A stretch of DNA of 64,000 nt from UKL13-3 sp964392775 (GTDB lineage Bacteria > Bacteroidota > Bacteroidia > UKL13-3): contig CAYMRD010000002.1 in the NCBI GenBank assembly GCA_964392775.1, positions 62,001-126,000 on the forward strand, in the 5' to 3' direction. Below, piece by piece: positions 1-8,659 of the stretch. The notes under the pieces are model-generated. The model saw only the letters and a program-made list of their open reading frames with translations. It had not been told where the DNA came from and made no database searches. A program made the translations under genes and the position numbers. Positions within the stretch are counted from its first letter, which is position 1. Each line of letters opens with the position of its first letter.

Positions 1-1081
1 CAGCTTCCATAATTTCGGGTGTGCGGTGTTCCTGCAAACGTTCGTGCGTGGCTTTTGTCCACATGCGGTAACATACACCGGGAGCCAAACGCCCTGCCCG
101 TCCTGCCCGCTGGTCGGCCGAATCTTTTGAGAGTTGAATAGTTTCCAAACGTGATAAACCCGATTTGGGATCAAACTTTGACACACGGCTATAACCCGAA
201 TCCACCACAATGGTAATGCCTTCAATGGTTAAGCTGGTTTCGGCAATAGAGGTGGCCAAAACGATTTTGCGTTTGCCATGTCTATTGGGCATGATGGCTG
301 CTTGTTGCTCGCCTTGGGGCAACATACCATACAAAGGGTGAATGGCAAAATCGCGGAGTTCGGTTTTGAGAATTTCCGCACATTTGCGGATTTCGCCTTC
401 ACCCGGAAAAAATACCAGAGCATCACCCTGATGCTCGCGAATGGCTGAGAGTACCACACGTGCCGTCACTTCGGGTAACATGCGCTCATCTTGTCCGCCC
501 ACATAATGGATGGCTACCGGGTATTGTTTGCCTTCGCTAATAGCAACAGGTGCTTGCAATAAAGCTGAAAGTTGGGGCATGTTTAAGGTGGCCGACATCA
601 CCACAATACGCAAGTCGGGGCGCAATACATTTTGCGCCTCGCGGCACAAGGCCAGGGCTACATCGGCAAAAATGCTGCGCTCATGGAACTCATCAAAAAT
701 CACCATTCCCACATCTTCCAAAGCATTATCGCTTTGCAGCATGCGGGTTAAAATACCTTCGGTAACAACTTCAATGCGGGTATTGCTGCTTACGCGATTA
801 TCAAAACGGATGCGGTAGCCAATGGTATTGCCAACGGTATCGCCCCAAAGCTGACTCATACGTGCCGCAATGCTTTTAGCGGCCAACCTGCGCGGCTCAA
901 GCATGATGATTTTTTTGCCGTTCAACCAAGGTTCGTTGATAAGAGCCAATGGCAGCAAAGTGCTTTTTCCGGCTCCGGGAGGCGCGTTGACGATAAGAGT
1001 ATTGCCTTGTTGCAAATGAGATTTTACCTCATCAATGATGTCGGTAACAGGAAGATTTATAGAATATGGGTCGAATGTCAA
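1..1081 (-). CDS. hrpB: ATP-dependent helicase HrpB, N-terminal part (3' end outside window)
   Basis: About 360 residues of a DExH-box RNA helicase; the C-terminus lies beyond the left edge. Walker A reads PPGAGKST near residue 38, motif II is DEFH, motif III is SAT, and the motif VI region reads SADQRAGRAGRLAPG, which is typical of the HrpB subfamily. No in-frame ATG precedes the conserved start. TTG at 1081-1079 is chosen because an in-frame TAA lies four codons upstream. HrpB proteins are cytoplasmic RNA helicases whose cellular role is poorly known. A diverged copy of the first 42 codons and the upstream region lies at 1739-1908. Confidence 0.9.
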   Translation of the reverse strand, partial: MTFDPYSINLPVTDIIDEVKSHLQQGNTLIVNAPPGAGKSTLLPLALINEPWLNGKKIIMLEPRRLAAKSIAARMSQLWGDTVGNTIGYRIRFDNRVSSNTRIEVVTEGILTRMLQSDNALEDVGMVIFDEFHERSIFADVALALCREAQNVLRPDLRIVVMSATLNMPQLSALLQAPVAISEGKQYPVAIHYVGGQDERMLPEVTARVVLSAIREHQGDALVFFPGEGEIRKCAEILKTELRDFAIHPLYGMLPQGEQQAAIMPNRHGKRKIVLATSIAETSLTIEGITIVVDSGYSRVSKFDPKSGLSRLETIQLSKDSADQRAGRAGRLAPGVCYRMWTKATHERLQEHRTPEIMEA

Positions 1082-1175
1082 AATAGAAAATTAAGTCCGC
1101 TAAGGTAGGTTGCCGGAGGGCAATTTTCAATTAAAGACAATTTCAAGCCATCTGCTTAATCCTCAGAAAATTGAG

Positions 1176-1206
1176 TTTGTGGTGGTGGTAACTGTTTGTA
1201 TATTTG
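1176..1206 (+). promoter_or_regulatory. Bacteroidetes-type promoter for the small secreted protein
   Basis: TTTG at 1176-1179, a 19-base spacer and TATATTTG at 1199-1206 match the Bacteroidetes -33 TTTG / -7 TAnnTTTG consensus. The start codon follows 21 bases later. Confidence 0.55.
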
Positions 1207-1227
1207 ATTTGATCAAACTCAAATTAT

Positions 1228-1536
1228 ATGAAAAGGATAATTCTAACCTCTGTCATCATGCTAGGTTCCTTGGCATTGATGGCGCAACAACAAGTAGAAA
1301 CAAGGGAATTTACTGTAGATGTTCCTGTAATTATGGAAAAGCCTGTGTTTTTTTATAGCGTTCCAATACAACCACATGATACAATCGCTACAATGATTAG
1401 GTCGAATGGGTATAGAACAGTTATGGAAGCGACAGAAAAAATTGTAGCGGATGTTTATCACAATTACCCAAAATTTGATGCTGTGCTGATATCGGGTAAA
1501 AAGTGTGAGCGCATATATGTGATTAAATTTAAATAG
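1228..1536 (+). CDS. small secreted protein of unknown function
   Basis: A 102-residue protein starting MKRIILTSVIMLGSLALMAQ, a good Sec signal peptide with probable cleavage after the Ala before the QQQ run. The mature part of about 80 residues has no motif I recognise. It has a strong consensus promoter upstream and a palindromic terminator 8 bases after its stop, so it looks like a complete single-gene unit. It lies between two copies of the hrpB 5' region, so it may have arrived with, or been enclosed by, that duplication. Export is inferred from the signal peptide; the function is unknown. Confidence 0.6.
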   Translation: MKRIILTSVIMLGSLALMAQQQVETREFTVDVPVIMEKPVFFYSVPIQPHDTIATMIRSNGYRTVMEATEKIVADVYHNYPKFDAVLISGKKCERIYVIKFK

Positions 1537-1543
1537 ATAATAG

Positions 1544-1563
1544 AGACGCATAATTATGCGTCT
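1544..1563 (+). terminator. perfect 20-bp palindrome, terminator-like
   Basis: AGACGCATAATTATGCGTCT is a perfect palindrome starting 8 bases after the stop of the small secreted protein, followed by TCTGTACT. It has the same design as the palindrome at 58011-58030, so it is probably one of a dispersed repeat family that also serves as a terminator. Confidence 0.55.
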
Positions 1564-1611
1564 GTACTAATTAATCTGGCAAGGATTTTCGGAAACATTT
1601 GAAAACGTAAT

Positions 1612-1686
1612 GCCCGCGTTAGGGATGGCAGCGGCATCCCATAATATGAAACGCAGTGGAATATTATGGATACAGCGAACAGCCCG
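1612..1686. repeat. structured intergenic element with two overlapping hairpins
   Basis: GCCCGCGTTAGGGATGGCAG begins a segment in which GGGATG (1622-1627) can pair with CATCCC (1635-1640), and CCATAATAT (1639-1647) pairs perfectly with ATATTATGG (1661-1669) around a 13-base loop. It ends GATACAGCGAACAGCCCG. I recall similar GTTAGGGAT...ACAGC...AGCCC elements scattered through Bacteroidetes genomes, but I cannot verify this here. It could be a REP-like repeat or a structured RNA. Confidence 0.45.
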
Positions 1687-1738
1687 TAAAACGCCCAAAG
1701 GATATTATCCATGAAACAAAGGAATCCAGGATTACCGA

Positions 1739-1908
1739 CTTTTTCCGGCTCCGGGAGGTGCGTTAACAATGAGGGTATTTCCTTGTTGCAAATGAGATTT
1801 CACCTCATTGATGATATCGGCAACTGGAAGATTTATAGAATATGGGTCGAATGTCAAAACAGAAAATTAAGTCCGCTAAGGTAGGTTGCCGGAAGCCAAT
1901 TTTCAATT
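1739..1908 (-). pseudogene. diverged duplicate of the hrpB start (codons 1-42 plus upstream region)
   Basis: These 170 bases align without gaps to 963-1132, with about 15 mismatches counted by eye (roughly 91% identity). On the minus strand they encode the first residues of HrpB up to the Walker A GAGKS, after which a TAA follows directly (GKSR-stop). Most coding differences are silent; two change residues (T to A, D to N). The 5' untranslated part is nearly identical. It is a non-functional fragment from a partial duplication, or the far arm of a direct repeat enclosing the small secreted gene. Confidence 0.8.
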
Positions 1909-2008
1909 GCTGTTTAATATTCCAATTATCTGTGTGTGTGAACCTGAAATTCTGTTGTAAATCCGTGCCGCATTGCCTTAATTGCACCTCCTTTATTGTT
2001 TCCAATTG

Positions 2009-3493
2009 ATGAAAAAAATATTAGTAGCCAACCGTGGTGAAATAGCCTTACGCGTGATGCGCACCGCCAAAGAAATGGGTATCAAAACTGTTGCTGTATT
2101 CAGTGAAGCCGACCGTAAGGCACTCCACGTGCGGTATGCCGATGAAGCGGTTTGTATCGGGCCTCCGCCATCCAATCAGTCGTATTTGTTGATGGATAAA
2201 ATTATAGAGGTGGCCAAAGAATTAGGCGTTGATGGGATTCATCCGGGTTACGGATTTTTGTCGGAGAACGCACAATTTGCCCGCAAGGTAAAAGAGGCCG
2301 GCATCACCTTTATTGGCCCTACAGCCGAAGCCATGGAAGTAATGGGCAGCAAGCTGGGCGCCAAAGCGGCCGTTAAAGCCTTTGGCGTACCGATGGTTCC
2401 CGGAACGGAAGGAGCCATCAGCGATGTAGCCGAAGCCAAAAAGATAGCTTCTCAAATCGGTTATCCTGTTTTGGTGAAAGCCTCTGCAGGTGGGGGCGGA
2501 AAAGGAATGCGGGTGGTGGAGCAGGAGTCGGAGTTTGAACAACAGGTGCAGATGGCTATGAGCGAGGCTTTATCGGCCTTTGGTGATGGAGCGGTCTTTA
2601 TCGAAAAATATGTGGGTTCACCCCGCCATATTGAGTTTCAGATTTTGGGTGATACGCATGGTAACATCGTGCATTTGTTTGAACGCGAATGTTCCATTCA
2701 GCGCAGGCACCAAAAGCTGGTGGAAGAAGCACCTTCAAGCTGCCTGACACCCGAAGTGCGCCATAAAATGGGAGAGGCAGCCGTAAACGTAGCTAAAGCC
2801 TGTAACTATACCGGTGCCGGAACGGTGGAGTTTTTGGTGGATGAGCAACTCAACTTCTATTTCCTGGAGATGAATACCCGCTTGCAGGTGGAGCATCCCG
2901 TAACCGAACAAATCGTTGGACTGGATCTGGTGAAAGAACAGATTCGCGTAGCACGTGGTGAACAATTGGGATATACCCAAGAAGATCTTAAAATGCATGG
3001 CCACGCCATTGAATTGCGTGTATGTGCCGAAGATCCTGCCAATAACTTTTTACCCGATATCGGGAAATTGTTAACCTATAAAACACCACAAGGGTATGGC
3101 GTTCGTGTGGACGATTCGTTTGAAGAAGGCATGGAAATCCCGATTCATTACGATCCGATGATTGCCAAGCTCATCACCTTTGGCAGCACCCGAGAGGAAG
3201 CCATTCAGCGTATGATTCGTGCTATTGGCGATTACCATATTTCGGGTATCGAAACAACTTTGCCGTTTGGAGTGTTCGCCATGCAGCATCCGGCATTTGT
3301 GTCGGGGAAGTTTGATACCAAATTTATTGATAAATACTTTACAGCCGACAAATTGCCGCAAGCCGAAGTTGATGAAACTCTGATAGCATTGGCAGCGGGA
3401 ACTTTACATACTCAGCAATCAACCAAACCGGTAGCAGTTTCAGAGGCGGCTCAAACCGAAAGCAACTGGACACGCAACCGAAAAGCGTATTAA
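2009..3493 (+). CDS. accC: acyl-CoA carboxylase, biotin carboxylase subunit
   Basis: A 494-residue biotin carboxylase that carboxylates biotin on a carrier protein using ATP and bicarbonate. It starts MKKILVANRGEIALRVMRTA, with ATP-grasp motifs GGGGKGM, ERECSIQRRHQKL and EMNTRLQVEHPVTE, which includes the catalytic region. ATG 2009 is chosen over an upstream TTG because homologues begin MKKILVANRGE. It is longer than the 450-residue enteric AccC, with a C-terminal tail ending SNWTRNRKAY. In Bacteroidetes this longer form also serves propionyl-CoA or related carboxylases, and no accB or carboxyltransferase gene is adjacent, so the acyl substrate is not settled. Confidence 0.88.
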   Translation: MKKILVANRGEIALRVMRTAKEMGIKTVAVFSEADRKALHVRYADEAVCIGPPPSNQSYLLMDKIIEVAKELGVDGIHPGYGFLSENAQFARKVKEAGITFIGPTAEAMEVMGSKLGAKAAVKAFGVPMVPGTEGAISDVAEAKKIASQIGYPVLVKASAGGGGKGMRVVEQESEFEQQVQMAMSEALSAFGDGAVFIEKYVGSPRHIEFQILGDTHGNIVHLFERECSIQRRHQKLVEEAPSSCLTPEVRHKMGEAAVNVAKACNYTGAGTVEFLVDEQLNFYFLEMNTRLQVEHPVTEQIVGLDLVKEQIRVARGEQLGYTQEDLKMHGHAIELRVCAEDPANNFLPDIGKLLTYKTPQGYGVRVDDSFEEGMEIPIHYDPMIAKLITFGSTREEAIQRMIRAIGDYHISGIETTLPFGVFAMQHPAFVSGKFDTKFIDKYFTADKLPQAEVDETLIALAAGTLHTQQSTKPVAVSEAAQTESNWTRNRKAY

Positions 3494-3496
3494 TTG

Positions 3497-3504
3497 TATA
3501 TTTG
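3497..3504 (+). promoter_or_regulatory. -7 box upstream of map
   Basis: TATATTTG matches the TAnnTTTG -7 consensus and lies 25 bases before the map start. No clear TTTG -33 box is at the right distance. It suggests map can be transcribed separately from accC. Confidence 0.4.
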
Positions 3505-3529
3505 CGGCTTAAAATAAGGAATAGAAGAC

Positions 3530-4324
3530 GTGGCATTTAGAGACAAAGGTTCGAAAATACTGATTAAAACCCCTGAGCAAATTGAGGGTATTCGCAAAAG
3601 CAGCCAGTTGGCAGCATCATGTTTGAAAGAGGTTGCTCCTTATGTAAAGGCCGGTGTAACCACTGAGTACCTCAATAATTTTTGCCGCGATTATATCCGC
3701 GACCATAAAGGTATTTCGGCTACTGTTGGCTATAATGGCTATAAACACGAAACCTGTATTTCGGTTAATGATGTGATTTGCCACGGTATTCCGGGTAAAT
3801 ACGAATTGCGTGACGGTGATATTTTGAATATTGACGTGACCACCATTTTAAACGGATATTACGGTGATACCAGCAAAATGTATACAGTGGGAGAAATCAC
3901 TGACCACGCACGCAAGTTGATTGAGGTAACCAAAGAATGTTTACGTTTGGGTGTGATGCAATGCCGTCCGGGTAACCGCTTTGGAAATATCGGATACGAA
4001 ATCAATAAATACGCATCGAGCTTTGGATATGGTGTGGTGTATGAGTTTTGCGGACATGGAGTGGGGGTTCGTTTTCACGAAGAACCGGAGGTATGCCACG
4101 TGGCCGATAAAGACTCTGGGCCGGTGATGCAGGCCGGCATGACCTTCACCATCGAACCGATGATTAATGCAGGTAAAGCCCGCGCCAAGATTGATAAAAA
4201 AGACGGATGGACCGCCCGTACCATTGATGGTAAACTATCTGCTCAGTTTGAGCATACGATTTTACTTACGCCTACACGCCCGGATGTATTGACGGATTTG
4301 GATGGGGAGTTCCCGAAACCGTAG
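3530..4324 (+). CDS. map: type I methionine aminopeptidase
   Basis: A 264-residue enzyme that removes N-terminal Met from nascent proteins. The five metal ligands are visible: two Asp in NIDVTTILNGYYGDTSKMY, His in GHGVGVRFHEEP, Glu in FTIEPM and Glu in AQFEHTILL. The start is GTG at 3530, with an AGGAATAGAAG stretch upstream. It is full length for the family and lies 36 bases after the biotin carboxylase gene, with its own probable -7 box in the gap. Confidence 0.93.
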   Translation: MAFRDKGSKILIKTPEQIEGIRKSSQLAASCLKEVAPYVKAGVTTEYLNNFCRDYIRDHKGISATVGYNGYKHETCISVNDVICHGIPGKYELRDGDILNIDVTTILNGYYGDTSKMYTVGEITDHARKLIEVTKECLRLGVMQCRPGNRFGNIGYEINKYASSFGYGVVYEFCGHGVGVRFHEEPEVCHVADKDSGPVMQAGMTFTIEPMINAGKARAKIDKKDGWTARTIDGKLSAQFEHTILLTPTRPDVLTDLDGEFPKP

Positions 4325-4393
4325 GAAGACGATAGCTGATAGTCGATAGTCCACAGCGAGTTGTCGATAGGTAAACATTTAGAGCATAAGAAA

Positions 4394-4900
4394 ATGATAG
4401 CAGCATTCGACATTGTAAGAGCTAATGACAAACGTTACAATGTAACTTGGTGGACTTTGTTTGGCATTTGTTTAATATCTGCAACTTTAGGATATCTTAA
4501 TTTTTTTGATCAAATTCTACTAGTACTAGTTTTAGGTATTTCGATTATTTGTATGGTCATAGTACGCTACATTTTTAAAGACCATATTAAAATTGGGCAG
4601 TTAATAATACGCAACAACCAAATCTCAATAAACTTGGATAATACATCGCAGACATTGTCTAATATTAGAGAAATGGAATTTCATTATGAAGGTTTTTATG
4701 CCGCAACAAATATGCGGGCGATGCCTACAAAAGATGGAACAGGTAACAAGCTTAAAATTATCCTTGATAAGGACGAACAATTAGAACTAAATATTTATCT
4801 AAACGATCGTGACCAAAAAGAAAGACTGCTGTATGTTTTGAATTGGTTTTGCAACCAGAATAATATTGAACTTAGTTCAGGTTTGCTTGTGAGTATATAG
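4394..4900 (+). CDS. small membrane protein of unknown function
   Basis: About 168 residues from ATG 4394 (MIAAFDIVRANDKRY); an upstream TTG at 4361 would begin in repeat sequence and is less likely. Two adjacent hydrophobic segments near residues 20-60 form a helical hairpin, followed by a soluble domain of about 110 residues with beta-type alternation. The layout resembles bacterial PH-like membrane proteins, but I cannot assign a family. It is AT-rich compared with map, suggesting a more recent or less constrained gene. It stands alone, with degenerate repeats on both sides. Confidence 0.6.
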   Translation: MIAAFDIVRANDKRYNVTWWTLFGICLISATLGYLNFFDQILLVLVLGISIICMVIVRYIFKDHIKIGQLIIRNNQISINLDNTSQTLSNIREMEFHYEGFYAATNMRAMPTKDGTGNKLKIILDKDEQLELNIYLNDRDQKERLLYVLNWFCNQNNIELSSGLLVSI

Positions 4901-4931
4901 GCCTTATTATTAATTATCCATTATTAATTCT

Positions 4932-5420
4932 TCATTTATAAAGCAACTGCATCATCGTTACATTCAGCAGCTTGCCAAATTTGCTGCCCACTTCTTTTAT
5001 CACACCTACAGTAGTAAAACCAAATTGTTCATGCAGGTGAATGCTTTTATCGTTGCCTTGGGTGATGCGTGACAGTACACAATGCAATCCGCCTTCTTTT
5101 CCGGCCGTGATAATAGCTTGCATCAGTTGTTTGCCTAAGCCGCGGTTGTGGTAACCGGGTAAAATATAAATCGAAATTTCAGCGGTATCATCATAAGCGG
5201 CACGGTCGCTCCAGCGGGTCATGCTGGCAAATCCTATTACCAAACCATCTAACTCAGCAACCACCACCGGGTATTTGTCGTTATGTTGTAATAACCATTC
5301 CCTGCGGTTGTCTGCCGACTTCAATTCGGTATCAAACGAGGCTGTGGTAAATTCAATTGCCTGATTGTAAATGGTGGCAATGGCTTGGGCATCTTCAAGG
5401 GTGGCTCTGCGGATGTTCAT
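4932..5420 (-). CDS. GNAT family N-acetyltransferase, phosphinothricin/amino-acid acetyltransferase type
   Basis: A 162-residue single GNAT domain. The start MNIRRATLEDAQAIATIYNQ and the acetyl-CoA-binding stretch YHNRGLGKQL (R/QxxGxG/A motif) are clear. The order of IYNQAIEFTTASFDTE, W..R and LSRITQGNDKSIHLHEQFGF matches the phosphinothricin/L-amino acid N-acyltransferase group (PAT/YncA), which acetylates free amino acids or analogues. The exact substrate cannot be read from the sequence. It is probably cytoplasmic. It lies downstream of the nucleoid-associated gene on the same strand, separated by a small palindrome. Confidence 0.82.
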   Translation of the reverse strand: MNIRRATLEDAQAIATIYNQAIEFTTASFDTELKSADNRREWLLQHNDKYPVVVAELDGLVIGFASMTRWSDRAAYDDTAEISIYILPGYHNRGLGKQLMQAIITAGKEGGLHCVLSRITQGNDKSIHLHEQFGFTTVGVIKEVGSKFGKLLNVTMMQLLYK

Positions 5421-5436
5421 GGTTTATGTTTTTTAG

Positions 5437-5454
5437 CTCCCGATAAATCGGGAG
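5437..5454. repeat. short palindrome CTCCCGAT-AA-ATCGGGAG
   Basis: Eight-base arms with a two-base loop start two bases beyond the stop codon of the nucleoid-associated gene. A similar CCCGATAGCTCGGG occurs at 10551-10564. It could weaken transcription into the acetyltransferase gene, but no T-run follows on the minus strand. Confidence 0.45.
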
Positions 5455-5455
5455 G

Positions 5456-6502
5456 CTACGCTTCGTCTTTGAAATAAATCTTATAATATTTACGTCCGTC
5501 CGAATCTTCTCCACGCTCAATCAGTTCACGGTTTCCGTGGATATAGATATGAAAGTTTTTATCAAGCTTCAATACACTTTTAAATACCCGTGCCTGCTTT
5601 TTTACGGCATTGTTTGAAATCTCAAAATTACCACTCAACTCCATATCGGCATCGTGAATCATCTCATCCTTAAAGCGGTTAAACGAATCAATCACTTTTT
5701 CATCACCAAAAATAGACTGGGTAAATTCCTGCTCATTGAAACGTTCGTTGTCCTTAAAGTAAGTTACCGATTTGTTGAGCAAATCAATCTGGTCGGCACG
5801 GTCTACTTCAAACTCATCCTGCAGTTTAGTGGTTACAAAAGCCTTGGTTACCGACAGGAAATTATTGGTAAAATGGTAACTATCAGCGCAAGCTGCCAGA
5901 TTTAAAAAGTCGTCTTTCCAAAACTGTGCATCCGCGCCACGGCTGGTTTTATCAATCGTACATACTTTAAATCCATCTTCTTTGTCGAGGTTAAAAATCA
6001 AACAACCTTTATCAAGACTGTCGATATTGATACCGCGTTCAAAGTCGAGTTTATAATGTTTGCCCTTGCGCTCACTTACAATAAACGGGTCTTTTTGCTC
6101 CGACTTAAAAATGCCCACGGCATCGGTAATCACATCATTCACCAAACAATGTTCGATATAGGCCACATACATATCTCCCGATTTGATATTGGGGTGCTGA
6201 GTGGCTTCATACAAATGCTTGGCAATATTGATGCTGTTGATATGGAAGGCAGAAGTATGCTCAAATATTTCGCTCACAAACTGACATACCGGATTGAGTT
6301 CGGCATTTTGCGTACTCGAAGTGAAATGGTAAAACTCAGGTGTATGAAACGGTTTAAGGAAATAATGGTTCAGCGCCTCAATCAGATCTTCGTTGTTTAT
6401 TTCGAGCGGTTCGGTAGTGGGGTATAGCTGTTCGCCATTGTTTTTGTTGCCTACTTCGTGAACAGATAAGAGTTTGAGGGTGCTGGTTGCAAAATCGATC
6501 AT
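5456..6502 (-). CDS. nucleoid-associated protein, NdpA/YejK-like
   Basis: About 348 residues from the ATG giving MIDFATSTLKLLSVHEVGNK; an ATG nine codons upstream is also possible. Conserved blocks include the N-terminal VHEVGNK, FVSEIFEH, a central MYVAYIEHCLV and ERGINIDSLDKGCLIFN, characteristic of the 37-kDa nucleoid-associated family (PF04245). Members bind DNA in the nucleoid; their precise job is unclear. The gene is 30 bases downstream of the FUSC gene on the same strand and may be co-transcribed with it. Confidence 0.8.
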   Translation of the reverse strand: MIDFATSTLKLLSVHEVGNKNNGEQLYPTTEPLEINNEDLIEALNHYFLKPFHTPEFYHFTSSTQNAELNPVCQFVSEIFEHTSAFHINSINIAKHLYEATQHPNIKSGDMYVAYIEHCLVNDVITDAVGIFKSEQKDPFIVSERKGKHYKLDFERGINIDSLDKGCLIFNLDKEDGFKVCTIDKTSRGADAQFWKDDFLNLAACADSYHFTNNFLSVTKAFVTTKLQDEFEVDRADQIDLLNKSVTYFKDNERFNEQEFTQSIFGDEKVIDSFNRFKDEMIHDADMELSGNFEISNNAVKKQARVFKSVLKLDKNFHIYIHGNRELIERGEDSDGRKYYKIYFKDEA

Positions 6503-6532
6503 AAGGGCGCAAGATAGGCCAATGCTCACATA

Positions 6533-8659
6533 TCAGGAAACCTTGAATTTGAACTCTAACGCAATTTTGCGGATATCATGTGCCGTTTGGTGAATCTCTA
6601 CCAACAGCTCATTGCTAATCCAGGGGTGTTCTATGTTGGTGAGGGTGGTGGTGAACTCATCTGCGTTGTTTTGACCCGATAACTTTTCGTATGTTTCATG
6701 GAGTGTAAACCAAATGGCACGCAACTGTTTTACCTGTTCTTCGGAGAGTTGTTCCTGTGTCTGCAACTGATAGGACAAGGTAGCCAGATAAGATGAAAAC
6801 TGGTGGTTGAGTACCACGAAACGATACAATAAATCGGCCTGTGTTTGTTTGCTTTTAGGCTCCGACAGCATCCGTTGAAAGGCAGTGGTAAGATGCGCGG
6901 TGTTTACGTATAAGGCTTTGCGGGCAAGGCGGTATTGCGATTGCGACAATGGGTTTGAACTGTTTCGCACGATTACTTTTTGCAGGTAGTCGGCATTGGC
7001 TTTAAGCATATTGGTGATGGCCGTTTTGAGTTGGTACGACTCCCACGATGGGAACACAAAATAACTGCCAATCAAAGCAGCCAACGCTCCGATAAAAGTA
7101 TCAATAATACGCTCCCAGGTTACTGTTAAATCACTGTACGAAGTAGTGAAGCTGAATACAATTAAAATATAGGGTGTCATAAACAATACACCCACCACAT
7201 ACTTTAGTCTGATAAAACTAAACGTGAGCAGCATAAACACAATCAGGAAAATAAAACGAGGGGTATCGCCCGGAAAGAAGGTTAGCACGCCCAAGCCTAT
7301 CAATCCTCCCGCAACTGTTCCAACCATACGTTCAATATTGCGTTGTTTGGTGAGGCTGAAACCGGGTTTTAAAATCACGAGGATGGTGAGCAAAATCCAG
7401 TAGCTGTGCGGACCTTCAGACACCGTTTGCGTAAATACGTAGGCCAGCAAACATACAATGGCTACCCTTGCAGCATGTCTGAAATGGTTAGATGAAAGTG
7501 AGAGGTTGGCAAAAAACAGTTTCCAGTCGATGAGCTGGGGCGTCACGAATTTGCGAAGTTCTTTGCTGCGATGTGCAGGAAAATCAACCGGCTGCGAATC
7601 GTACTCATACATGCGGTGAATGCGCGAAGCAATATTGCGCAGGTTGATGAGTATCCGTTTGAGTACCCAAACCGAAACACCTGTGGCTTCAATGGTGTCT
7701 ACTTTTTGTTTGATGACATTAAGCCGCGGAATAAATTCATGAATGGGATGAACACGTTGATGATTGTGAAACCCTTCACCAATATGCTCCAGCTCTTCGG
7801 CCAGTTGTTCAATCAGTAGGTGGAAATAGCTTAAGATTTCAAGTCCTTCATATTGTTTACGAATATCTTTGTAGCGGTAATGGGTGGCATGACTTTGTTC
7901 GTACACATCAATCAAATCAACAAAGGTGAGCAGGAGTTTTCGTCCGGTTGGAGAGGTGTCGCGCAATAATTTACGGGTACGGAACAATAATTCACGTACA
8001 TTTTCCTGATGTTGGTTGACGGTTACCTGCTGCTCCAGCAGTTTTTGGTAGATCGAATCGGGATTCTCATCTTCATTATAGAACGCAGCTTTCAGTTTCA
8101 TGAACGCGGCTACCTCCATGATACACTCGCCCAGGGCTTGCTCGGCCGGGCGGTGCGGCAGCAGCTGTTGTGTGAGTATACTCAATAACAGGTACCAGCT
8201 TCCACCCACAAATAAATACCCCGAGTACTCAAGCGTTTGCTCTAAAGTATGATTGCTGTCAATACCCAGCACCATAATCACCAATACCGAAACACCAATG
8301 GCCGCAGCCCGTGCTCCGAAGATATTGAGCATCGAAAAAATAAAACAACTGATGGTGATGAGGATGGCTGTGGCCCAGCTGTAATGAGAAACAAAACCGG
8401 TGGCAAATGCAATGGCTGTTGATAATGCCAATGTGATAAGCATGGCATTTCTGCGGTGGTCGGGCGGACCCGGATGATCGGGGATGCTGACTGATAAAGC
8501 GCCTAATGAAAGTGCTACACCTGCTTGTGCAAACCCCAAACGGGTAGCCACTATAAACGGAATCACCATGCCCGCAGTAATGCGAAAACCATCGCTAAAA
8601 TACTGGCTCAGCAAAAATTGCTTGACTTGCTTAGAGGATTGTTCGAGCAGATTGGACAT
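6533..8659 (-). CDS. FUSC/YccS-YhfK family inner membrane protein
   Basis: A 708-residue protein with two repeats of a membrane block (about residues 25-170 and 400-530), each of five or six hydrophobic segments, separated and followed by soluble helical domains. The N-terminal GALSVSIPDHPGPPDHRRN and the second-block GLIGLGVLTFF are typical of the YccS/YhfK and fusaric-acid-resistance (FUSC) families. Relatives are thought to export aromatic acids or other small molecules; the substrate here is unknown. Full length. No membrane-fusion partner gene is adjacent. Confidence 0.82.
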   Translation of the reverse strand: MSNLLEQSSKQVKQFLLSQYFSDGFRITAGMVIPFIVATRLGFAQAGVALSLGALSVSIPDHPGPPDHRRNAMLITLALSTAIAFATGFVSHYSWATAILITISCFIFSMLNIFGARAAAIGVSVLVIMVLGIDSNHTLEQTLEYSGYLFVGGSWYLLLSILTQQLLPHRPAEQALGECIMEVAAFMKLKAAFYNEDENPDSIYQKLLEQQVTVNQHQENVRELLFRTRKLLRDTSPTGRKLLLTFVDLIDVYEQSHATHYRYKDIRKQYEGLEILSYFHLLIEQLAEELEHIGEGFHNHQRVHPIHEFIPRLNVIKQKVDTIEATGVSVWVLKRILINLRNIASRIHRMYEYDSQPVDFPAHRSKELRKFVTPQLIDWKLFFANLSLSSNHFRHAARVAIVCLLAYVFTQTVSEGPHSYWILLTILVILKPGFSLTKQRNIERMVGTVAGGLIGLGVLTFFPGDTPRFIFLIVFMLLTFSFIRLKYVVGVLFMTPYILIVFSFTTSYSDLTVTWERIIDTFIGALAALIGSYFVFPSWESYQLKTAITNMLKANADYLQKVIVRNSSNPLSQSQYRLARKALYVNTAHLTTAFQRMLSEPKSKQTQADLLYRFVVLNHQFSSYLATLSYQLQTQEQLSEEQVKQLRAIWFTLHETYEKLSGQNNADEFTTTLTNIEHPWISNELLVEIHQTAHDIRKIALEFKFKVS

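Noticed and set aside
1554..1769. 71-codon minus-strand reading frame between the small secreted gene and the hrpB copy
   Set aside because: It overlaps the structured repeat and the hrpB remnant in another frame, has no conserved features, and reads through palindromes.
5654..6427. Plus-strand reading frames of 83 and 123 codons within the nucleoid-associated gene
   Set aside because: They are antisense shadows of a gene with clear family motifs, with no independent start signals.
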